Of a stretch of DNA of 64,000 nucleotides, positions 44,898-55,449 are shown one piece after another. Origin of the DNA: Sphaerolaimus hirsutus (Eukaryota > Nematoda > Chromadorea > Monhysterida > Sphaerolaimidae); NCBI GenBank assembly GCA_964036195.1, contig OZ038456.1, positions 14,198,001 to 14,262,000 of the forward strand, written 5' to 3'. The notes below the pieces were generated by a model. It was not told where the DNA came from and made no database searches. It was given only the letters and a program-made list of their open reading frames with translations. Every line of letters begins with the position of its first letter. The first letter of the stretch is position 1. The position numbers were made by a program, and so were the translations under genes.

Positions 44898-44982
44898 CTG
44901 CGAGGGGTACTGTGAGTGGTTGAATTGACAGGTCGCCCTTCAGAAGTACCATGATCGCCACTTCGGACCACATGAGACAGAC
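44898..44982 (-). CDS. Multi-pass membrane protein exon
   Basis: An 85-bp exon with acceptor TTCACGCGCAG and donor CTCGCAG|GTTTGA; phase 0 in, phase 1 out. The peptide VCLMWSEVAIMVLLKGDLSI ends PLTVPLA, a hydrophobic helix. The phases link it to 46280-46413 upstream and 43941-44071 downstream. Confidence 0.55.
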
Positions 44983-45169
44983 CTGCGCGTGAAGAAAACG
45001 CTTTGGCCCTACACACAGTTTACATGACATCAGGTGTCAACTGGGTCATCTGGTTTCCATTTAGGTATTAGTTGAGGTCGCGGAACGATGTTCAAATGCA
45101 CAGACTAATATTGATTCATTTTCAACATTGCCGCATGTTCAGTTGAAAATCTGCAAATGTTCCTTTGTA

Positions 45170-46160
45170 TTTACAGTCTATGGTTGGCCCGGGATTTTTT
45201 CAAGGGTTTTTAAAAAGAAAAAACGTGGGTTTAAAAAAAACCGACCATCGAAACCGTTTTTTTAAACCTCAGCCAAAAATATTAGTACTACGCACTTGGT
45301 ATTTTGCATTTTTTGCGTGCAAGCACGCAATTGTATATACACATTGTTTGTGATGGTTTTCATTGGTCTTGAGACATTTTTAGTGTGAAAGCTTCCATTT
45401 GTTCATGCTTTTGTGTCATGATAAGCCATGATATGTTAGTGTGCCTCCATATACTTTGTACAGTGTGAAAAAACTTTTGAAGCTTTTGAACAGTTTTGAG
45501 CTTTTGAACTTTTGAAAAAAACAATCAAATTATAAAAAAAACGTTTTTGAAAAAAACGTTGTAGTTGTTTGAAAAAACTGGTCGTTTAGAAAACTTTTTT
45601 CGGCCATCACTTCTCTACTCCAGTCAACTAAAATCTAAATTATTGACGTGGTAACCAGTTGACACCCGGTGTATAACGCCATTGAACGGCTCAGGGGTAT
45701 TTTGAATTTCGACTCTCCGAGTGGTTGGATAACAAATCGCTCCTCCGGTGGGATAGATAGCTGAAAACTTTTCTGGGGGGGGGGTTGAGGGGGGGTTCGC
45801 TGGGCTTTCGCTGGGCTGTAGAAGAAAGAATAAGTGAGAAAAATTGCTAAAAGTAGGTGAAAATGGATAAAAATAGGTATATAAAGCACATATATAGCCA
45901 AAATAGGCAATAATGAACATGAACTAGCGATTTTAGAAGTGAAAATCTTTTAAAAAAGGCATGACACGAAGCAATTTTGAGCAACCATTTGGGTACAATT
46001 TCTCAAAAATCGCTCGGGATAGATAGATAGCTGGGCGATTTGGGGGGGGGGGGTTTAGGGCGTAGTAGCCCAAAATTTTGCCTCCGGGATAGCTAGATAG
46101 CTGAGCGGCCTCCGGGATAGATCGATAGCTGGGCGGTTTGGGGGGGGGGGGGGGGGGTGA
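45170..46160. other. Repeat mosaic between membrane-protein exons
   Basis: GGTTGGCCCGGG/AAAACGTTTTT pieces at 45180-45610, then AGCTATCTATC-class repeats with poly-G at 45690-46160. No exon. Confidence 0.5.
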
Positions 46161-46279
46161 CCCGTGGAACGGCTAAATATTTATTCAGATGCTACACTAT
46201 GCACGTCGAAAACTCAGATTCAACACGTGCGAGCCAACCGATTAAATTAATAGAAAATATAAAAATATCCATTCCCCAC

Positions 46280-46413
46280 CCGAAAACCCTCCGATTGGGG
46301 CACAATAACCTTCCAAGCGTTACACTTCAATCGGACACATTTGATCACGATGCCAATGTAAATCGCCAGTAGCAATTCAATGCAAAACGTGGGCACGCCC
46401 ACCGATACAACGA
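46280..46413 (-). CDS. Multi-pass membrane protein exon
   Basis: Acceptor ATCGGCCTAG; donor TCGG|GTGGGG. The peptide VVSVGVPTFCIELLLAIYIG then IVIKCVRLKC has one long hydrophobic helix and a basic turn. It ends in phase 0, fitting exon 44898-44982. It starts only 64 bases after the TFIIS stop on the same strand, so it either belongs to a closely packed neighbour or the two transcripts overlap. Confidence 0.5.
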
Positions 46414-46476
46414 CTAGGCCGATTTTAAAGCAGATAATCGGCTTTTTTAGCAGTGAGAACTGTGCGATGGGTAGAT

Positions 46477-46610
46477 TTAGACGCACAGCGAACGACAGCG
46501 ATTCCCACACTTATTGCAAGCCACCAATATGACAGACACTGGCTCATATTCGCTCCATGCGCTCCTGCGAAAGCGAGTAATTTGTGTCCCGCTCCCCGCA
46601 TTTGTGGCAC
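46477..46610 (-). CDS. TCEA: TFIIS (TCEA) terminal exon: C-terminal zinc ribbon, frameshifted
   Basis: Acceptor CCCAACGCAG; stop TAA at 46477. Joined in phase 2 to the previous exon it gives MFRCHKCGERDTNYSLSQER. After a frame change near 46560 it reads SEYEPVSVILVACNKCGNRC and stops six codons later. This is the CxxC...CxxCGNR zinc ribbon of TFIIS, whose acidic DE hairpin enters the RNA polymerase II active site to trigger transcript cleavage. Here SADEPMT is replaced by SEYEPVS, so one of the two acidic residues is Tyr. The position of the stop fits TFIIS exactly. Confidence 0.8.
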
Positions 46611-46920
46611 CTGCGTTGGGACAAGTTGCGATTTTTCTGGAAGTGGGACGAGCATTGTTTGTGACAACCGAAGTCCTCATGGAGGTATTAAAAAGTGCGG
46701 TTTGTAAAAATTGGCGATTTTTCGAAGCTTTTTACAAAACGCTGTCAAAATAAAAATAAAAATTCAACGCCGTTTTTCTAAAAAAAGTATGCCACTGCAT
46801 AATTAATAACTTCGAAATTCAGGGTTCTAGCGACAAAGTGTACCGCCGGCTATATAAGTTAATGGGCAAAGCGCCACACATCTTTTCTGGCACCCTACCC
46901 AAAACGCTCAAAAACACCTG

Positions 46921-47032
46921 GGGGCAGTCCCACACTCTGTAAAATCCCTCTAAAATGTCAAATGTCATGCAAAGTGCCAAAAGTCACGCGAAATGCCCTG
47001 CAAAATGGCAACCGAGTTTCTGACATTGGCAC
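46921..47032 (-). mobile_element. Introner-family relic at a TFIIS intron donor
   Basis: On the minus strand the TFIIS intron begins GTGCCAATGTCAG, followed by family-type sequence (TTTTGCAGGGCATTTCGCG), and the element closes GTGTGGGACTGCCCCCAG at 46921. The intron now continues another 310 bp to the acceptor at 46611. Possibly an old introner that was enlarged. Confidence 0.6.
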
Positions 47033-47168
47033 CTGAACATCTCCGAGTGTTCGGTGGTGGTGGCGTCGGTGTTGGGCATTTCGTGCTCTAGCAATGCTTT
47101 CTGTTCCATCGAACGACGCGACTGCGCACGCGCGCTGGCGCCAACTCGTCCGCGCACATGGTCGCCAA
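47033..47168 (-). CDS. TCEA: TFIIS (TCEA) exon: end of central domain, frameshifted
   Basis: Acceptor GAACCCGCAG and donor TTCAG|GTGCC. The first part reads LATMCADELAPARVRSRVV, matching LAKMTAEEMASDELKE of TFIIS. After a one-base change near 47095 the frame becomes SMEQKALLEHEMPNTDATTT, matching the linker REHQMAKTGGTQTD. Both ends are in phase with neighbouring exons once this single shift is allowed. Confidence 0.78.
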
Positions 47169-47286
47169 CTGCGGGTTCGGAAATTGCCATTTTGAACTTT
47201 TGGCGATTGATGTGAACGCGCCATTTTTGGCGCTCCGTTCAAAATGGCGCCGCGTAAAACTCTGCTCTAATCATTAGACGAATGCA

Positions 47287-47555
47287 AAGGCGCACCGGAC
47301 ACTGAAATTTTGCGTTCAGCGTTCGAACGTTTTTGCACGCTGAACTACAAACGCTGAAATCAAAATCTACAGAACAATGCGTTTTTGAAGCGTAAAAATG
47401 CGGCTCGCATGCCAATTATGCGAATATTGCAAATTCCGAATTGTTTTACGCTTCAAAAATGTTAAGTTCTTGAGATTTTGATCTCAGCATTTGTAGTTCA
47501 GCGTGCAAACACGTTCGAACGCTGAACGCAAAATTTCAGTGTGCGGTGCGGCAAA
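47287..47555. mobile_element. MITE with GGCGCACCGGACACTG ends
   Basis: GGCGCACCGGACACTGAAAT and the inverted TTCAGTGTGCGGTGCGGC, about 270 bp. Subterminal TTTGCGTTCAGCGTTCGAAC is also inverted. It lies in a TFIIS intron; related copies are at 59912-60410 and 62612-63410. Confidence 0.78.
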
Positions 47556-47763
47556 GACTACGACACTTTGCGCCAACAACAGATTTCGGTGACATTTATT
47601 GGTGGTATAAAAGCGACATGTCGCCGGCGCCGAGAAAATGGCGTGCATAAACCAGAGAAAGTGCCATAATGCTAAGAAATGCCAAGAAAATATACATATT
47701 TTACAAATAAAGTCTTATTTTTTTAAAAAGTTATATTTTACAAACAAAGTCATCTAAAGTAAC

Positions 47764-47948
47764 CTTTTCCGGTGCGATATCACCGATTAGAATACTTTTC
47801 CTCAGGATATCATCTTCCTTGTGCTTCAGGTTGAATAAAATCTGCCGGATACGCGCCTTGTATTTTGGCCCCGAAGAGCTCTTCCCATAGGCACAAAAAA
47901 ACAGCCATTTCGATGTTCGCTGCTATATTTTCAATCGATGCCGGTTCC
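47764..47948 (-). CDS. TCEA: TFIIS (TCEA) exon: RNA polymerase II-binding central domain
   Basis: Acceptor ATTACTTAAG and donor GAAAAG|GTTACT. The peptide starts EPASIENIAANIEMAVF, and after a frame change in a run of seven T near 47895 continues SSSGPKYKARIRQILFNLKH and then LRKSILIGDIAPEK. It matches TFIIS domain II (KYKxRxRSxxxNLKD....LRxxVLxGxIxPxxL). Dropping one T from the homopolymer would restore one frame, which points to a sequencing indel. Confidence 0.85.
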
Positions 47949-48026
47949 CTTAAGTAATTTTGATTGGAAGTTTGAAATTATATCGATTATGCGTTTAAAA
48001 CAAACTAATGAAGGAAAGTCACACAC

Positions 48027-48132
48027 CTGCAATTTTTCTTCAGAAACTCCCTGGCATCGCCAGTTTTGAGCGCATCCGATATCAATTTGGCAGATTTTTG
48101 TTGCACGGAATCGTCACATATACTTTCAGTAG
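48027..48132 (-). CDS. TCEA: TFIIS (TCEA) exon: start of central domain
   Basis: Donor TGCAG|GTGTGT in phase 2; the acceptor is weak, chosen near CTGAAAG at about 48133. The peptide DDSVQQKSAKLISDALKTGD ends REFLKKNCR, matching DxVRxKCxELLxxALxxxD at the beginning of TFIIS domain II. The intron to the next exon is only 78 bp. The N-terminal LW domain was not found to the right. Confidence 0.72.
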
Positions 48133-48509
48133 ACGCAACGAATTTATAAATTGCGAATTGCAGTCAAAAAGTGCAAAACTCGATAGATCGCGCAGTTTAT
48201 GCAAAATGCAATTTTTTGCTGCAAAATAACCTCATTTGCAAAAAAAAACTAAATGAGCGTTGGATCAATTACTTGTTATACTAGCAATTTATTACGTATA
48301 CTTGGCGGACATTTAGTATGGAAACCTACCATAACCCATCTGAATGAGTAACCAAAAATATAATAAAAAATTTCATCATAGTATTTCGTTTTTACTTTTT
48401 ACAAGGGATCTTTTTATTGATTTTTGTATTCTTGGTTCAATTTATCGACTTGTGAGAAAATCTTTCATCAATTTTTTTTTGTAATTTTTTAGTTAAATTT
48501 GATCAGGCG

Positions 48510-49875
48510 TAGTGATGTTAAAGGCACCGGGAAAAATGGCACCGCACCGCACCGGCACCTTTGCCAACGCTTGAAAAGGGCACCTGGCACCCTGGGGCAC
48601 CGGCCAGAAAATGGCACCGCACCGCACCGGCACCGGTGCCTTTTGAAAAAAATGGCACCGGCACCGAAGGGCACCGGCGGGTTGCCGGTGCTAGCACCGA
48701 AAGGCACCGCACCGGGCTGGAATTTCTGAAGTAAATATCGGGCAGTTTCTCAGTGGTCTCACCTTTGGAAGTGCATATTTCCATGAATTTTCAACCGATT
48801 TTGATGGTTGAGCACTTAAAATGATCAGAATGATGTGGCAATCACTTTTATGAAGCAATAACAATGATTACAAATGAAAGATAAAATATTTAATTCATTA
48901 CAATGTTCATAGCCACTATTGTCTACTGATCGGAGTTGTTGCTGTACAGAGAATGGAACTACCGTATTTACTCGAATAATTCCCCCGGGGAATTATTTTT
49001 TCGTCAGACATTTTTGAGGGGGGAACTATTCAAGGGGGAATTATTCAAGTGGGGGGATTATTCTTTCATCAAATTTTTTAGCCATGTTTCTATCACACTA
49101 AATACGCATCCTGTTTCCACTGGTAGTGCACATTACATTGCATCTTTGAACACCGGATGAACTGCATTTGCATTCAGTGAATCAAACCACACACAGCTCT
49201 TTTGCTTGGGTTGACTTCATCGATTGTTTTTTTAATCAATGTGCATTAACTACATTCCATCATTGGGGGGGGGGGGAAGATTCAAGTGGGGGAATTATAT
49301 TTTCCTCACTCGCTTAACAGGGGGGAATTATTTGAGTGGGGGAATTATTCAAGTGGGGGAATTATTCAAGTGGGGGAATTATTCAAGTAAATACGGTATC
49401 TCTGTCATAAACTGACAACAAATTTTGAACAAAAAATTAAGATAAATATAAAAATGATTTTAAATTCAACAAAATTTTAGATTCGCTCATCAGATCACGT
49501 ATCGGGTATAATGGATTTCACAGTAGGTATATTTATTTGATGTGAGGTTTACAAAATAGGCAAAAACGGTTGGCTAAATATATCGCTGTTTTTTGAAATA
49601 TGAATAAGCACATACTATGGACATTATTGCACAGCACATGAAGCCTTGGCCGGTGCCTTTCCCGGTGCCTTTTACTTTGCCCTGGTGCTAGCACCTTTGG
49701 CACCGGCAAAAAAATGGCACCGCACCGCACCGGCACCGGTGCTATTCTGAAAAAAATGGCACCGGCACCGGCATGGCACCCCTGAAGATTGCAATGGCAC
49801 CGCACCAGCACCGGTGCTGGTGCCCTTCGGTGCCCAGCACCGGGGCACCGGTGCCCCGGTGCCTTTACATCACTA
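48510..49875. mobile_element. hAT-type element, TAGTGATG family, exact 8-bp TSD, interrupted
   Basis: Inverted second copy of 13103-14037 with flanks ATCAGGCG on both sides. GC-rich GGCACCGGTGCC arrays lie at both ends. The middle is split by the TA-flanked element 48962-49396. Confidence 0.9.
48962..49396. mobile_element. Mariner-like MITE, CCGTATT family, inserted in a hAT element
   Basis: CCGTATTTACTCGAATAATT on the left; GAATTATTCAAGTAAATACGG on the right. The intact hAT copy reads GAACTATCTCTG (inverted) at this position, and here it is GAAC-TA-element-TA-TCTCTG, which proves a TA duplication. Confidence 0.88.
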
Positions 49876-49965
49876 ATCAGGCGTTTGAATGAGTTTAGCG
49901 CCAAGCGCCATGGCACTTTTCTGATCTTCAGCAGAATCGCGCCAAAAGAACCTTTCAGCCTGGGC

Positions 49966-51899
49966 TAGGGTGTCAAAAAATTTTTTTTACGGAAAACAGA
50001 AAACGGAAAACGGAAAGGTAAAAAAAAAATTTCTGCCGGAAAACGGAAAACGGAAAGGTAAAAAATTTCACTCAGCGGAAAACGGAAAGGTAAAAAAAAA
50101 TTGTCGGCCAGAAAACGGAAAACGGAAAAATGAAATGCCGGAAAACGGAAAACGGAAAACAAAATTTTCACGGAAACGGAAAAAAATAAAGTGAAATTAG
50201 CACGGTAATAGACAAATTTGCAGAAGGAAAACCTGCATGCAGGTTTGCCTGTTTGGCTTTGATTGTGGTAGCTGTACATTCTGCAACTATGGATCATGCC
50301 TGTAACTTCACTTGTAGTTCAAGCTTAACTGAACCAACAAAAAATCATCAAAAAGTAGCCATAGTGGCCATCGGAAAGGAAACACTACGACAATTTCACA
50401 GTGTAGAAGCAGTGGGAATCACTGATGACCCCTATGCAATTGATGACAACATTGCAGAGGAGATGATAATAAATGGCATAAAATTCAACGACAACAACAA
50501 ACGATACTATATTGACTGGCCGTATAAAGAGAGTATCAGTGACCTGCCCACAGGAAAAGCAGAAGCCTTGGTGCAGTTTAAATCACTGATAAGAAGATTC
50601 AACAAAGATCCAAACTTATTCAAACAATACCGGAAAGTTTTGGATGACCAACTAGAAAAGGGAATAATTGAGATCTGTGACGACAAAACAGACAACAAGG
50701 GCATTCATTACCTGCCACACCAGCCAGTAATCACGCCGGGCAAATCGACATCATGCAGAATCGTGTACGATGGGTCGACAGGTAAGCCCAGTTTCAACAA
50801 GTGCCTTTTTAGAGGACCAATTACAACACCATTAGCACTGGGCCTACTCCTGAGGTTCAGGGCAGGCAATCTAGCATTAATTGCCAATATTGAAAAGGCA
50901 TTTTTGCAAATAGGATTGCATGACCAAGCTAGAGACTACACACAATTTTTCTGGCTGAAAGATGCCTCAAAACCAGAAACTGAAAATAACTTAATAGTAC
51001 TTCGTTTTAAAATGTGTACTGTTTGGACTTGTCTGCAGCCCAGCAATTTTGGGAGCAGTCATCAAATACCATTTAAATGTGACAATAAACAACATGAATG
51101 AATATGAAGAAAATGAAGGGGAACGAAACCAGTTGGCGATGATAATAAACAACATTTACATCGATAACTTCATCATGAGTGTCACGAATGAAGTTGAAGC
51201 TTTAGAACTATATTACAAAGTCAAAGCTTTATTTAACCAATGTTCTATGAACATGAGGGGATGGCTGTCAAACTCCAGATCAGTCATGAATGAAATAGCA
51301 GAAAACGACAGGAGTCCAAAGGTGAATAAAATTGTCGCAGTAATGGGCATGAAATAAAATCACTGAACGGACATGCTGGCAATATCAACACCAAAATTGC
51401 AAATTGACAGCATCACAACATCAACCAGATGAAACTTGAATAAATTATTGGTGTCAGCATATGACCCAATTGGGTTCACAGCACCTGTTTTACTGATCCT
51501 GAAATCCCAGTTGTCAATGCTGCTCCAAGAGACAAAAACAACACAATGGGATGAGCCAATTGAAGATAAATACAGATTGGAAAAACAATGGAAAAATGCC
51601 AGAAAACTGAAAATCGAGCCAGAAAATGGAAAAATGGCTTGGTAAAACGGAAACGGAATGGTAAAAATTTTTCAGCCGGAAAACGGAAAAATGGGCCGGA
51701 AAAACGGAAACGGAAAGGTAAAAAATTTTCAGCTGCCGAAAAACGGAAAACGGAAAGGTAAAAATTTTTCGGCTGCCGGAAAACGGAAAACGGAAAGGTA
51801 AAAAATTTTTCGGCTGCCGGAAAACGGAAAACGGAAAGGTAAAAAATTTTCCTGCGGAAAGGCGGAAACGGAAAACGGAAACGGAAATTTGACACCCTA
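49966..51899. mobile_element. hAT-like TIR element carrying a BEL/Pao pol fragment
   Basis: Ends TAGGGTGTCAAA and TTTGACACCCTA with the exact 8-bp duplication GCCTGGGC at 49958-49965 and 51900-51907. Both subterminal zones are arrays of GGAAAACGGAAAGGTAAAAA units. Between them lies a broken BEL/Pao retrotransposon reverse transcriptase (50253-51645). No LTRs of the retroelement are visible. Confidence 0.85.
50253..51645 (+). pseudogene. BEL/Pao retrotransposon reverse transcriptase, broken
   Basis: The first frame (to 51101) contains YLPHQPVITPGKSTSCRIVY, DGSTGK and LIANIEKAFLQIGL, which are BEL/Pao RT motifs. Near 51030 the frame changes; a second frame (51049-51357) holds IYIDNFIMSV, the place of the catalytic YxDD box, with N for the last D, followed by RGWLSNS. 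A third frame (51436-51645) has SAYDPIGFTAPVLLILKSQL. Upstream protease and downstream integrase are missing. It is an inactive remnant lying entirely inside the TIR element. Confidence 0.85.
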
Positions 51900-51958
51900 G
51901 CCTGGGCGCCAACACCAAGGCTTCTCTACATCAGTACCACCAAATAAACTCCACCCAC

Positions 51959-52069
51959 CTGGGAGCCACATTTGCGAGCAGAGCGGCAATGTCATACTGG
52001 TCGACCATGTCGCTCAGCCTGGCCACAGTGAACACGCTCATCACACACGCCATCAACACGCACATGAGT
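51959..52069 (-). CDS. Candidate exon, unidentified
   Basis: Acceptor CATTGCCCAG and donor CCCAG|GTGGGT. The peptide LMCVLMACVMSVFTVARLSD continues MVDQYDIAALLANVAP. It is GC-rich and helical, on the same strand as the midasin-like exons to the right. I could not assign it; it may be part of the midasin linker or a separate gene. Confidence 0.42.
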
Positions 52070-52109
52070 CTGGGCAATGGGGTTGAATTGGGCACTAGGT
52101 TTTCGAAAC

Positions 52110-52545
52110 GGGCATCGAAACCGTTTTTTTTAACCGAAATTAGCCGAAATTTTTCGTGCTACAGCATTAGGTAATTTGCAATTTTCTATCCGCAATTTCA
52201 CATACGCATTACCATTGGGCTATTTTAGAGGAAAAGCTTTTATAAAAAGGGGTTCGTTAAAAAAACAACAAAGTTTTTCCATCCATTACATTATGCCGCT
52301 CCACACACAGCAATTTTTAAAATAAGTTTGAACGTTTTTGGCAAAGTATGAATACCGTATTTCTTCTAATAGAAGAGCGCCGTTACATATTTTTTATCAA
52401 CCTTCAATAGAACATCAGGTAAACAAGTTCACAGAAAAAAAATAGAACGGCGCTCCTCTATTAGAAGAAATACGGTATTCATACTTTGCCTAAAAACGTT
52501 CGAACTAATTTTTAAATCGCTTTTTTTGGGGCGCCTTTTTCCACA
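52110..52545. mobile_element. CACAC-end palindrome with nested CCGTATT MITE, plus GGGTTTTTTAAC repeat
   Basis: 52294-52540 parallels 12832-13064: GCCGCTCCACACACAGC arm, a TA-flanked CCGTATTTCTTCTAATAGAA element (52355-52475), then the inverted arm. 52110-52290 is a decayed TTTTTTTAACCG repeat. Confidence 0.6.
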
Positions 52546-52859
52546 GATGTTACCAAGTTTTGATGAAGTTAGTCGTGTCGGGAAGGTCGCGCAGCTGATT
52601 GACAGTTGTTTTGTTTTTTAAACCGCTTAAAACTCAGGCGATCCGTACCTCATTACACACACTAATTTATTACAGCATTTTCAAAAAATTAGAAAGTGCA
52701 TAAAACCACGCAAAAACCAACCCACGAGGTTTGTAATCTTTACTGACAAAAGTTTGGCATCTGGCATCTGGAGTTTTGGCGTCATGGTTTCCATGAGCCG
52801 TTGAGTTTTCGCGTACTTTAGGATCGCACACCTGAAAATTGCGTAATTGTAGGTTAGGG

Positions 52860-53010
52860 TTGGGACGATATGACTTTTCGATATCGATATTCAATATTTT
52901 TTTCTGAAACTCGAAATTCGATATCGATACGATATGGACCCTCGATATTCGATATTGATATTCAAAATGAAAATATGCTCGATATTCGATATCGATATTT
53001 TCGATATTTT
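52860..53010. repeat. CGATATTCGATATCGATA simple repeat
   Basis: Starts GGTTGGGACGATATGACTTT and consists of TCGATATTCGATA units. The opposite end of a related palindromic unit (ACGATATATCGTCCCAACC) is at 55155-55178, so 52856-55180 may be one large inverted-end element around the hAT 53212-54851. Confidence 0.5.
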
Positions 53011-53211
53011 ACTTTTGTTACTTGTTATTTTTACTCCAGTGTCATATTATTTTTCCATTTGGTCACAAACATAGTCATCCATCTCCTTACTGAAGATAGT
53101 AGATTATACCAATTTACAGAAAATGAACAAAATCTCCCCAGCCCGTAAAATTTGACCGATGAAGTAAGGAAAATGTAGCATGGTGCCAGCGCCATGGCAC
53201 ATACTCTGATG

Positions 53212-54851
53212 TAGTGATGGAAAAGCGCCAGAAAAAAAGGGCGCCAGGCGCCAATGGCGCCATGGCGCCATTCGGAAAGCGGGCGCCAGGCGCCAAGGGC
53301 GCCACAGAAAAAGGGCGCCAAGCGCCAAGGGCGCCATGGCGCCATTCAGAAAATGGGCGCCAAGGGCGCCACGGATATAGGGCGCCAAGCGCCAAGGGCG
53401 CCATGGCGCCATTTGAAAAATAGGGCGCCAAGCGCCAAGGGCGCCAAAATAAATAAGTGCGCATAATACCCTACAGATGCTAAAAAACTTGCCCAGAACT
53501 GCAGTGCACACATTCACTTATTTATCTACGTTCTCCAGAATATAATTAACAAAAACTGAGACTATACACAAATTCTTTTGCATAAATCATATTCACAAGA
53601 GACATTGGCGCACCGCACACTCAAAATTTTCAAGTGCAGTTCGAACGTTTTTGAGTTCCACCAAGGCGGAACTCCAAGTGCAGTTCGAACGATTTTTTAA
53701 AGGATTTTTAGGGCATTTTTTGGACATTCGAACGGAGTCCGGACGAATTTGTACTCTTTTCGCTGATTTGCGTGTCATAACATTTCCACACAGCAAGTTT
53801 CAAAATGATTGGGACACTTTCAATTCCACCCTTGACTTTCAATTCCACCCATTAGAGAAGGTTGTTGTGAGAAACACATCTCACTTATCTTGCCAAATAT
53901 ATTTGTGAAAAAAATTTTATAGGTAGATCTAGGCATTGTCTTCAAAAATGAATAGATACATTTTTTTGAAATATCAACTTGTTTAAAAGATATTGAAGTT
54001 CATCGTGTGGCATATTTGTGTAAACCGAAACTTAATTCCACCCTCTAGAAAGTGTCCCAATGTTTTCTTGCCTAGATGGCACACCACACACTCAAAAGAG
54101 TGCGGACGTTGTTCAAACGCTTCACGCTTTCTGCCTTTTCCGAATTAATTCCGCCCGTGCACAATTCGAGGCAATTCCGCCGTCGAAAAAGTGTTCGAAC
54201 GTTTCATGTGCGGAATTGAAATCGAGGGCGGTTCGGACGTTTTTGAATTCCACCCCCGATTTTAATTCCGCCCTTTTGAATTCCGCCCTTGAAAAAGTGT
54301 TCGAACTGCAACTGAAAATTTGAGTGTGCCGTGCAACATTCAATTCAAACACAATACAAATTGTCATGTGACAAACCAATGCATTTTTCACTACAAAAAA
54401 TTTTCTCCAATGCATCCAAAGCAGATGAAAGTGGAATTTTAATGATTTGAATCTGTTGATTTACTAGTTTGCAGATTCGACAGTTCATAAGTCATGTCAG
54501 CTTCTGATTTAGAACGTTTGAACAACCGCTAGATGAAAGATTTCTTTTCCCTCGCACCACGTCGTCCATTTTTCTGGCGAATTTAGACCATCCATGGACG
54601 CGCTTACACAGCGTTCACCTTGAAACCCTACTGGCGCCATTTTGGCGCCATTTTAGGGCAGGGCGCCAGGCGCCAAGGGCGCCACAGAAAACGGGCGCCA
54701 AGCGCCAAGGGCGCCATGGCGCCTTTCAGAAAGTGGGCGCCAGGCGCCAAGGGCGCCACAGGAAAAGGGCGCCAAGCGCCAATGGCGCCATGGCGCGGCG
54801 CCCTTTGGCGCCCTCAAATGGCGCCAGCGCCATGGCGCCATTCCATCACTA
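53212..54851. mobile_element. hAT-type element, TAGTGATGG family, exact 8-bp TSD
   Basis: Ends TAGTGATGGAAAAGCGCC and GGCGCCATTCCATCACTA, flanked by CTCTGATG on both sides. Terminal zones are GGCGCC/CATGGCGCC minisatellites (53220-53450, 54630-54850). The centre holds a GGCGCACCGCACACTC MITE (53607-54335) nested within. ORFs rich in APW are array artefacts. Confidence 0.88.
53607..54335. mobile_element. MITE with TGGCGCACCGCACACTC ends
   Basis: TGGCGCACCGCACACTCAAA on the left; inverted TTTGAGTGTGCCGTGCAAC on the right. Contains AGTTCGAACGTTTTTGAGTT and AATTCCGCCC repeats. Another copy spans 55923-56700. Confidence 0.7.
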
Positions 54852-55217
54852 CTCTGATGTGAACATTTGTGAGTGCATTTGCATACCATTCTAGGTGTTT
54901 GCAACTGCGAATTGGGCATATCTGTCATGTGACGCAAAGTACGCACTTGGGCACAAAATTTTAAAAAATAACCAACGAAATCGCTTTCTAACAGTGCCAT
55001 TCCTGGCACATTTTTAGTCAGGTCAGGCCAAGGGAGGGAAGAATATCGAAAAATATCGAAAAATGGTCGATATTCGATATTCGATATTTTTTCAAAATTT
55101 TTGATATCGATATTCAATATTTGATATGAAAAAATAGTCGATATCCGATATTCGATACGATATATCGTCCCAACCCTAATTGTAATAGAAAATTGCGATT
55201 TATTCATCTAATTCCTC

Positions 55218-55380
55218 AAATATCAAAACCTTAACGGCTCAGCAGCTGGGGACATCAAACACCTCTGGACATCCACGCTCATAGCACATCTACATGCGCG
55301 CAGTGAACCGCAAACACCGCTGTCGACAGACACCACATATTGTCAAACCTCCAATGCATTCAAAGCTGACAAATAAATTT
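55218..55380 (+). CDS. Candidate exon, inverted relative of 55450-55586
   Basis: Acceptor TTAACGGCTCAG; open frame AGDIKHLWTSTLIAHLHARS followed by a TAA near 55374. The part LWTSTLIAHLHARS aligns in frame with PWRSALLAHLRARR on the minus strand at about 55510-55567. Both frames preserve amino acids with base changes in third positions, suggesting a coding origin. No family assigned. Confidence 0.3.
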
Positions 55381-55449
55381 ACTACCCAAAATTGAAGTTT
55401 ACAGGCAGTAAACTAGTGTGCGTAGCGCCATTGGGTATTGCCATACGGC

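Noticed and set aside
46477..48132. TFIIS as a processed retropseudogene
   Set aside because: Three introns with proper GT...AG and phases are retained, so it is not reverse-transcribed mRNA.
52745..52835. Minus-strand frame VCDPKVRENSTAHGNHDAK after an ATTTTCAG acceptor
   Set aside because: Plausible acceptor but low codon bias and no recognised domain; not strong enough to list.
53104..53517. Several ORFs rich in Ala, Pro and Trp
   Set aside because: Created by the GGCGCCATGGCGCC array in the hAT element 53212-54851.
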